From the NCBI RefSeq assembly GCF_009604405.1, contig NZ_WEGK01000002.1, positions 620,001-684,000 of the forward strand: 64,000 bases of DNA. The letters are read 5' to 3'. Source of the DNA: Nocardia macrotermitis. Lineage in GTDB: Bacteria; Actinomycetota; Actinomycetes; Mycobacteriales; Mycobacteriaceae. Shown piece after piece: positions 58,210-64,000 of the stretch; positions within the stretch are counted from its first letter, which is position 1; the number at the start of each line of letters is the position of its first letter. The notes beneath the pieces were generated by a model. The model saw only the letters and a program-made list of their open reading frames with translations. It made no database searches and had not been told where the DNA came from. Position numbers and translations under genes: made by a program.

Positions 58210-59091
58210 ATGGCCAGATATTCCAACGGTGAGTCCGTCTTTTCTCGATTGGCCCGCCTGCTCGAGGCGTTCGAGGACGACAGTCCGGTCATCACCGTCT
58301 CAGAGTTGTCGAAACGGACCGGGCTTTCGTTACCGACGGTGTCGCGGATGGTGTCCGAGCTGGTCGAGCGCGGCTGGTTGCATCGCGACGCCGATCGACG
58401 GGTGTGGATCGGGTTGCGGATGTGGGAGCTGGTCTCCCGGGCCGCGCCGACCCGGGAGTTGGCGCGTGCGGCCGTGCCGCAGATGACCGAACTCAGCGCG
58501 CGGATCGGGCAGAACGTGAACCTGAGCGTGCGGCAGGGGGTGGAGGTGATGTTCGTCGAGACGCTGTCCGCACCCAATGCCGTGCCGACCGTGTTGCGGG
58601 GGCCCGGTTCGCGGCTGCCGCTGCACGCGTCGGCGGCGGGGCTGGTGCTGCTGGCCTACGCGTCGCCGATGGTGCAGGAATCGGTGCTGGCGGGGCCGTT
58701 GCCCGCGCTGTCGGCGCGGACGGTTATCGAGCCGAATGCGCTGCGCGCGCTGTTGAGTGAGATCCGGCGAACGGGTGCGGCGTTCTGTCCCGGCCTGATC
58801 GATCCGGGGAACGCCGCGATCGCCGTGCCGCTGCGGTCGGCCGGGCGCGAGGTGGTGGCGTCGCTGTCGGCGATCGTGCCCAATACCGATGCCGCGCGGG
58901 CGGTGGTGCCGCTGTTGCGAACCGCGGGGGCGCAGATATCGCGGGAACTGCATGTGCGCAATACGCCGCCGTGGCAGCCAGGTTCGGAGGATCTGGGCGA
59001 ATCGGGGGAGTCCCGACATAATGGCGGGTCGACGCCGGCGTTACGGCACGAAACGTCGCTGGTGGGGTTCAGGCGGGCGGCGTTGGGGTGA
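58210..59091 (+). CDS. IclR family transcriptional regulator
   Basis: 293 residues. N-terminal winged helix (LARLLEAFEDDSPVITVSEL, GLSLPTVSRMVSELVERGWL) precedes the IclR effector domain (LHASAAGLVLLAYASPMVQE, FCPGLIDPGNAAIAVPL, ASLSAIVPN). The ligand is unknown. It lies between the MspA porins and the glycosyltransferase, each flanked by the TGAAGGAAA motif, its possible binding site. Confidence 0.9.
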   Translation: MARYSNGESVFSRLARLLEAFEDDSPVITVSELSKRTGLSLPTVSRMVSELVERGWLHRDADRRVWIGLRMWELVSRAAPTRELARAAVPQMTELSARIGQNVNLSVRQGVEVMFVETLSAPNAVPTVLRGPGSRLPLHASAAGLVLLAYASPMVQESVLAGPLPALSARTVIEPNALRALLSEIRRTGAAFCPGLIDPGNAAIAVPLRSAGREVVASLSAIVPNTDAARAVVPLLRTAGAQISRELHVRNTPPWQPGSEDLGESGESRHNGGSTPALRHETSLVGFRRAALG

Positions 59092-59116
59092 TCGGGAATA
59101 TCCACCCGTTGATTCC

Positions 59117-59169
59117 TTGAAGGAAACAGCTCCGGGTTTGAAAGAAACGTATCCGGGCTTGAAGGAAAC
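59117..59169. repeat. Three TTGAA(G/A)GAAAC motifs at 21-base spacing
   Basis: TTGAAGGAAAC at 59117 and 59159, TTGAAAGAAAC at 59138; period 21. Between iclR and the glycosyltransferase gene. Two turns of the helix per unit suggest aligned binding of a regulator. Confidence 0.7.
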
Positions 59170-59355
59170 AACTCTGGTGCTCGAAGTACGATTGAATAGA
59201 ATTGATTCAGGACGTCCACCGGAAAAGGAACCTCGGAAATTTTTTGGCCGGTGGGCGTCCATTGTTTCGTATATCGGGGGTGTGTTCGGGGCTCACAGGG
59301 TTCTCCCAGTGTCGGTTGAGATGCCTGGCAGGATGTACGACCAGGATTGCTGGTC

Positions 59356-61431
59356 ATGACCGAAACTGTCACCGCCGAGCCCGGTGCCGCGGCGCGCCCG
59401 ACGCCCGCGCCCACCCCGCCCGGGATTCCCCGCGAACGTCTGCTCCTGGCGGTGCTGCTGATCGGTACGGCCGCGGCCTACTGCTGGAGTCTCACCTCGG
59501 TGGGATGGGCGAACGAGTTCTATGCCGCCGCGGTGCAATCGGGGACGTTGTCGTGGAAGGCGTTCTTCTTCGGGTCGCTCGATCCCGGGAATATCGTCAC
59601 CGTCGACAAGACGCCGCTGTCGCTGTGGCCGATGGAATTGTCCGGGCGCATCTTCGGATTCGGTAGTGCCAGCATGCTCGCGCCGGAAGTGCTGCTGGGT
59701 GTGGGGTCGGTGGCGCTGCTGTGGGCGACGGTGCGGCGGGTGTTCGGGCCCGCCGCCGGACTGCTGGCCGGGCTGGTGTTGGCGGTGACGCCGGTCGCGG
59801 TGGTGATGTTCCGGTTCAACAATCCCGATGCGACGCTCACCTTCCTGATCATCGCCGCGGCCTGGGCGATGACGCGCGCGCTCGGCGACGGGCGCTGGCG
59901 GTGGCTGCTGCTGTGCGGCGCGTTCGTCGGATTGGGTTTCCTGGCAAAGCAATTGCAGGTGATGCTGGTGGTGCCGGGGTTGGCGCTGGCGTATCTGGTG
60001 GCGGGGCCGCCGCGGCTGGGGAAGCGGATCGCGCAGTTGTTCGCCGCGGTGGCCGGGCTGCTGGTGGCCGCCGGGTGGTGGGTGTTGATCGCGCAGGTGT
60101 GGCCCGCGAGTTCGCGGCCGTATTTCGGTGGGTCGGAGAACAATTCGATTCTGGATCTGACCGTGGGGTACAACGGGATCCAGCGGTTGGATACGGCCGG
60201 GTTCGGGCCGCGGGCCGGGGAACCGGGGATCACGCGGTTGTTCGGGCCGGAGCTGGCCGGGCAGATCACCTGGTTGGCGCCCGCCGCATTGGTGTTGGGC
60301 GTCGCGGGGATCGTGTTGCGGGGCAAGCGGTCCCGGACCGACGATGTGCGTGGGGCGCTGCTGCTGTGGGGCGGGTGGCTCGTGGTGTCGGGGCTGGTGT
60401 TCAGCTTCATGAACGGGACGTTCCATCAGTACTACACGATGACGATGGCGCCGGCGGTCGCCGCGCTCGTCGGCGGTGGCGCGGTACTGCTGTGGCGGGC
60501 GCGCGAAAAGAGTTGGGTGCGTGGGGTGTTCATGGTGAGTGTGGTGTTCACCGTGGCCATGTCGTGGATAACGCTCTCGCGGACACCGGATTTCGTGCCG
60601 TGGTTGCGGTGGGTCGTGCTGGTGGTCGGGGTGGTGGCCGCGGTGGGATTGACCGTGTGGACGAGTGGTCGGCTTGCGGTGGCGGCTGTTGTCGCGGCGG
60701 TGTTGGCTGGGGTGGCCGGGCCGGTTGCGTACAGCGCTTATACGTTGGTGGCGTCGCAAGGGGGCGGTGGGGGGATGGCCAGTGCCGGGCCGCAGGTTCC
60801 CGGGGCCGGGTTCGGGTTCGGGGGTGGGCACAAGGGGCCGGGGGACGGTGGTCCGGGGAAGGATGCGCAGGCTGGTGGGGCGCAGCCGGGTGGGGCACGA
60901 CCCGGTGGTGTGCAGTCGGGTGGGGCACAGCCTGGAGACGCGCAGTCGGGTGGTGCGCAGTCGGAGAATGCGCAGCCCGGAAACGCGCAGCCTGGAAACG
61001 CGCAGCCTGGAAACGCGCAGTCGGGAGGTGCGCAGGCTGGTGATGCCGCGAAGCCGGGAGGCGGGCACGGTGGATGGGATTCGGGTCCCTCGACGCAGAT
61101 CGTCAGCATGCTGAAGGCCGATGCCGGGCATTACACCTGGGCCGGTGCGGCGGTCAGCTCACACGGTGCGAACAGCTATCAGCTCGCCTCGGCCGTCCCG
61201 GTGATGGCCATCGGCGGGTTCAGCGGCGGCGACCCCGCGCCGACGCTCGCACAGTTCCAGCAGTACGTCGCGCAGGGCCGGATCCACTACTTCATCGCCG
61301 GAGAGGACCACGGTCCGCACGGGGACGACGATTCCGAGTCGACCAAGATCTCGGCATGGGTCCAGCAGCACTTCACCGCGACCACGGTCGACGGCACCAG
61401 CGTCTACGATCTGACCGCTGCGAAGGGATAG
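59356..61431 (+). CDS. GT39/ArnT-like membrane glycosyltransferase with repeat-rich linker
   Basis: About 691 residues. Many membrane spans follow a Pro-rich N-terminus. The PMT-type region has VGWANEFYAAAVQSGTLSWK (substrate-binding acidic residue), VDKTPLSLWPMELSG and VVMFRFNNPDATLTFLII. A Gly/Ala/Gln-rich linker of roughly 60 residues (AQPGN repeats) leads to a soluble domain (IVSMLKADAGHYTWAGAAVS, HYFIAGEDHGPH). Polyprenyl-phosphate sugar donors are used by this family; acceptor unknown. ATG 59356 is preferred to 59347. Confidence 0.87.
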   Translation: MTETVTAEPGAAARPTPAPTPPGIPRERLLLAVLLIGTAAAYCWSLTSVGWANEFYAAAVQSGTLSWKAFFFGSLDPGNIVTVDKTPLSLWPMELSGRIFGFGSASMLAPEVLLGVGSVALLWATVRRVFGPAAGLLAGLVLAVTPVAVVMFRFNNPDATLTFLIIAAAWAMTRALGDGRWRWLLLCGAFVGLGFLAKQLQVMLVVPGLALAYLVAGPPRLGKRIAQLFAAVAGLLVAAGWWVLIAQVWPASSRPYFGGSENNSILDLTVGYNGIQRLDTAGFGPRAGEPGITRLFGPELAGQITWLAPAALVLGVAGIVLRGKRSRTDDVRGALLLWGGWLVVSGLVFSFMNGTFHQYYTMTMAPAVAALVGGGAVLLWRAREKSWVRGVFMVSVVFTVAMSWITLSRTPDFVPWLRWVVLVVGVVAAVGLTVWTSGRLAVAAVVAAVLAGVAGPVAYSAYTLVASQGGGGGMASAGPQVPGAGFGFGGGHKGPGDGGPGKDAQAGGAQPGGARPGGVQSGGAQPGDAQSGGAQSENAQPGNAQPGNAQPGNAQSGGAQAGDAAKPGGGHGGWDSGPSTQIVSMLKADAGHYTWAGAAVSSHGANSYQLASAVPVMAIGGFSGGDPAPTLAQFQQYVAQGRIHYFIAGEDHGPHGDDDSESTKISAWVQQHFTATTVDGTSVYDLTAAKG
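60866..61045 (+). repeat. 15-bp tandem repeats coding for A-Q-x-G-x units
   Basis: About a dozen 15-bp units in register, three nearly exact copies of GCGCAGCCTGGAAAC at 60968-61020. They encode AQPGG/AQSGG/AQPGN in the linker. Confidence 0.85.
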
Positions 61432-61534
61432 CCTGCGGCTGATAGGCGTTGTCGCGCAACGGGGATCATGGTCTTTGCCGGGAGATGACATTGCCGGAAG
61501 GGTTCCCGAAGCCGCAGTTCGAGCTGACGATATG

Positions 61535-61570
61535 GCACCGGAGGGTCTCGCGATGCGGGCTCTCCGGTGC
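61535..61570 (+). terminator. Candidate terminator after the glycosyltransferase
   Basis: 9-bp stem (61535-61543 with 61562-61570) with an 18-base loop. The 475-base gap to the next gene otherwise holds only a diverged duplication (61478 and 61600). Confidence 0.5.
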
Positions 61571-61906
61571 TGTTGCGTAAGGGGATAACTGGTGATGGTG
61601 GGAGATGGCGTTGCCGATCGATCGCGAAGGCGTGGTTCGAGGTGGTGATGATGTGGGGATAGCGTTGGGGGTGGCTGGTGTGTGTTGAGTGAGGATGTGG
61701 CGGCGGGGCTTCGGTGGGGCGGGTGCTGGGGTGATGTCGGGGGCCGGGAGTTCCGGAACGGAGGTGATTCTTCCGGACCGGAAAATAGGTTCTGCCTGGG
61801 GGTTTATATTGAATCCGGCGGTTTCGGCGGTGGTTGGGGGGTGGGGTGGGACTTAGGTTGGGGGCATGTTGCGCGGGGTGACGCATGCTCCCGGAAAGGG
61901 GTGACG

Positions 61907-62422
61907 ATGCTGGTGGGAGACCGGGCGCGGTTCGCCGTGGAATACGAGCTGGAGCCGGTCCGGGCGGGGGACGCGGAGTTGGCGCGGTGGATGTTCGGGC
62001 GGATTCGGTGGTGGTGTGGGGGCGATGCGGTGGGGCGCTTCGACAGGCACGGGACGGTGCGGGAGGTCGCGGTGATCGCGCAGCGGCTGTTGGATCAGGG
62101 CGGGGGGCGTTGTGCGGAGGGGTTGTTGAATGTGCCTGCGGCCGAGGTGGTTCGGGTGGTCACCGAGGCGCTGTTCGGCAGTGGCGAGCGGTCCGACGCG
62201 CAGATTGTGGCCGATGGGGCGCGGTACTGGCCGTTGTTCGTGAGTCCACGGACCGAGGTCTTCGACGCGTGGGACGTGGTCGTGGTCGAGGGGGCGACGC
62301 GGGCGCGGCTGATCTGGGGGTTGGTCGGGCATCCGGAGATCAGCGAATGCGAGTTGTCCCCAGGCGAATTCGACGACGTGCTACGCGCGTTCCTGGGAAC
62401 ATTGCACTGGGGCGGGCGGTGA
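61907..62422 (+). CDS. Imm42-like immunity protein
   Basis: 171 residues. MLVGDRARFAVEYELEPVRA, WMFGRIRWWCGGDAVGRFDR and GTVREVAVIAQRLLDQGGGR match the Imm42 pattern (polymorphic-toxin immunity). No toxin gene is adjacent; the neighbours are the GT39 and ABC1 genes. ATG 61907 follows GAAAGGGG. Confidence 0.7.
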   Translation: MLVGDRARFAVEYELEPVRAGDAELARWMFGRIRWWCGGDAVGRFDRHGTVREVAVIAQRLLDQGGGRCAEGLLNVPAAEVVRVVTEALFGSGERSDAQIVADGARYWPLFVSPRTEVFDAWDVVVVEGATRARLIWGLVGHPEISECELSPGEFDDVLRAFLGTLHWGGR

Positions 62423-62483
62423 CCATCCGGCCCGCGTGCGGGAATATGTTGTCGAGTAAGGGAATTCGACGGAGGTCAGCGGT

Positions 62484-63863
62484 ATGAGCAAGTCTCCGGC
62501 CACCTCTCGGGTGGGCCGGGCGTCGCGGTTGGGCGGTGTGCTCGTCGGGCAGGCGTTCCACAAGCGGCGCACGCGGTTGTCCATGATCGGGCGCTCCGAA
62601 CAGGCGCGGGCGCGGCTGGTCGAGGGGCAGACGCTGCAACTGGCCGAACAGCTCGTCGCGGTGCTGGGCGAGATGAAGGGCCTGGCAATGAAATTGGGCC
62701 AGTTCCTGTCGATGATCGATCTGGATCTGGTGCCCGCCGAACAGCGCGAGGGCTTCCAGCAACGGCTGGCGGTGCTGCGTGATCACGCGCCGAGCGTGGA
62801 TTTCGAGACGATGCGTGCGGTGCTGGAGGCGGAGTTGGGCGCGCCGGTGAGCGAGAAGTTCGCCGCATTCGATCCGGAACCGATCGCGGCGGCCTCGATC
62901 GGGCAGGTGTATCGCGCCCGGCTGCACGACGGTACGGATGTCGCGGTGAAGGTGCAGTATCCGGGCGTGGATCAGGCCGTGCGCGCGGACCTGCGGAATC
63001 TGGGTCTGCTGCGAATGTTGTTGGCGCAGCTCATTCCCGGCTTCACCCTCGGCGTGCTGGACGAATACCGGACCAGCGTGGCCAACGAACTGGACTACAC
63101 CCTCGAAGCGCGCACCCAGCAGCAGGTCGCGGAGATATTCGCCGGACATCCGTTCATCGTTGTGCCGCAGGCGTTCCCGGAGCTGAGCAGCCAGCGGGTG
63201 CTGGTGACCGAATACGCGCCCGGTATCGATTTCGAGGGGATGCGCGAGCTGCCCGACGCCGAGCGCGATCGGATCGGGGAGATCGTCTACCGGTTCTACG
63301 TCGGATCGCTGTTCGAGTTGTCGGAGTTCTGCGGCGATCCACATCCGGGCAATCTGCTGCTGCGCGATGACGGCCGCGTGGTGTTCCTGGACTTCGGGAA
63401 CTACAAGCGAATGGACCGGGCGCACATGGCTTTCGAGGTCGAATGCCTGCGCGCGGCGGCCGAGGACCGGGATGAGGATCTGTACCGGATGCTGTCCGAA
63501 CGCGGCGTCATCGATCCGGAGTCCGAGGTCACCCCGGCCGAATGCTACGACTACGTGCTGGCCGCCTCGGAATGGTGCCTGGTGGACGAGGATCTGCCGA
63601 TCACACCCGAATTGGCCTCCGGCGCTTTCCTGTTGGCCATAGACCCGCGCGAGGCCGAGTACGCGGGGATGCGGCGACAGAATCTGCCGCCGGAGCATGT
63701 GCATTCGCGCCGAGTGGATTTCATGACGTTCGGGACGCTCGGGCAGTTGCGGGCCACCGCGAATTGGCATCGGATAGCGCGGGAGTGGTTGTACGGGGAC
63801 GAACCGTGCACGGAATTGGGCCGCCTGCACCGGGATTGGCGGTCCGGCCGAGCTGCCGAGTGA
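62484..63863 (+). CDS. ABC1 kinase-like (AarF/UbiB) protein
   Basis: 459-residue atypical kinase. The family KxGQ motif is in AMKLGQFLSMIDLDLVP, the A-rich loop in AAASIGQVYRARLHDGT, nucleotide lysine in DVAVKVQYPG, catalytic loop CGDPHPGNLLL and metal loop VFLDFGNYK. UbiB relatives support quinone synthesis and lipid transport. It begins 61 bases after the Imm42-like gene and ends where the convergent last gene ends. Confidence 0.92.
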   Translation: MSKSPATSRVGRASRLGGVLVGQAFHKRRTRLSMIGRSEQARARLVEGQTLQLAEQLVAVLGEMKGLAMKLGQFLSMIDLDLVPAEQREGFQQRLAVLRDHAPSVDFETMRAVLEAELGAPVSEKFAAFDPEPIAAASIGQVYRARLHDGTDVAVKVQYPGVDQAVRADLRNLGLLRMLLAQLIPGFTLGVLDEYRTSVANELDYTLEARTQQQVAEIFAGHPFIVVPQAFPELSSQRVLVTEYAPGIDFEGMRELPDAERDRIGEIVYRFYVGSLFELSEFCGDPHPGNLLLRDDGRVVFLDFGNYKRMDRAHMAFEVECLRAAAEDRDEDLYRMLSERGVIDPESEVTPAECYDYVLAASEWCLVDEDLPITPELASGAFLLAIDPREAEYAGMRRQNLPPEHVHSRRVDFMTFGTLGQLRATANWHRIAREWLYGDEPCTELGRLHRDWRSGRAAE

Positions 63864-64000
63864 TCAGGCCGGATCGTCCTGACGATGCCACGCCGGAACC
63901 GGTAGATCCCGCCAGATCCGCCGCTTCTTCCACCGGACCTGGATCTCGCGCACCAGACGCAGGGCGTCGATATACGCGATCACACCGTTCTGCGGGCCGG
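63864..64000 (-). CDS. Partial gene at right edge (C-terminal 45 residues)
   Basis: On the minus strand the frame reads GPQNGVIAYIDALRLVREIQ to a TGA at 63864-63866, ending WRDLPVPAWHRQDDPA. Its start lies beyond base 64000. The family is not recognisable from this piece. It is convergent with the ABC1 kinase gene with zero bases between stops. Confidence 0.65.
   Translation of the reverse strand, partial: GPQNGVIAYIDALRLVREIQVRWKKRRIWRDLPVPAWHRQDDPA

Noticed and set aside
59293..61131. 612-residue minus-strand frame across the GT39 gene
   Set aside because: Arg/His/Pro-rich shadow, including the mirrored repeat tract; the plus frame has membrane spans and family motifs.
62340..63830. 496-residue minus-strand frame across the ABC1 kinase
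   Set aside because: Shadow; the plus frame contains all kinase motifs.

Overview
The window is high-GC DNA from a mycolic-acid-bearing actinomycete, most likely a Nocardia. Support comes from a fused HadA/HadB dehydratase, a complete Mce lipid-import operon, MspA-type porins, an EspG/WXG-like cassette, DUF397 and Scr1-type regulators, and gene order matching the M. tuberculosis Rv0556-Rv0566c block (mgtA, menG, menJ, grcC1, htpX, yajQ). That block is here joined to the rpmG/had/secE/nusG/rplKA/rplJL/rpoBC block. All assignments come from reading the sequence and recalled family knowledge; no searches were run.

Layout. 1-8460: menaquinone and isoprenoid genes (menG partial, menJ, grcC1), the mannosyltransferase mgtA, small regulators and htpX/yajQ. 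8565-15092: tRNA-Tyr, tRNA-Thr, tRNA-Met, rpmG, hadAB, tRNA-Trp, secE, nusG, rplK, rplA, an L10-type leader, rplJ and rplL. 15445-27589: an uninterrupted Mce operon (ATPase, two YrbE permeases, MceA-F, two Mce-associated proteins) lying between rplL and rpoB. 28072-35712: rpoB, rpoC and a strong terminator. 35900-37270: a lower-GC patch with a Uma2-type nuclease, a 37-codon His/Glu-rich ORF and a tight array of three atypical tRNAs (His, Glu, Glu).

37354-48152: housekeeping and stress genes: thioesterase, a lipoprotein with an 8-residue tandem repeat, pirin, GNAT, AhpD-like, MarR, GTP cyclohydrolase II, an extradiol dioxygenase, a class V aminotransferase, an MBL hydrolase, LpqN-like, NIPSNAP and ZapE/AFG1. 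48161-54690: accessory genes: an Rpn-type nuclease, an orphan ESX-type cassette (EspG, WXG/PPE-like, helical partner, DUF3558 lipoprotein) and a DUF397/HTH pair. 54844-64000: a PEP mutase-like enzyme, two MspA porins, an IclR regulator, a GT39-type glycosyltransferase with a repeat-rich linker, an orphan Imm42-like protein, an ABC1 kinase and the end of a further gene.

The most unusual signals are: (i) two hairpin elements in the mce operon with a 27-nt conserved core, different but self-complementary stems, and the same reading frame in both copies; (ii) the His-Glu-Glu tRNA array next to a His/Glu-rich mini-ORF; (iii) a spaced TGAAGGAAA motif shared by the MspA promoter region and the IclR/GT39 intergenic region; (iv) a HadAB fusion in which both halves keep a D-x4-H pair.
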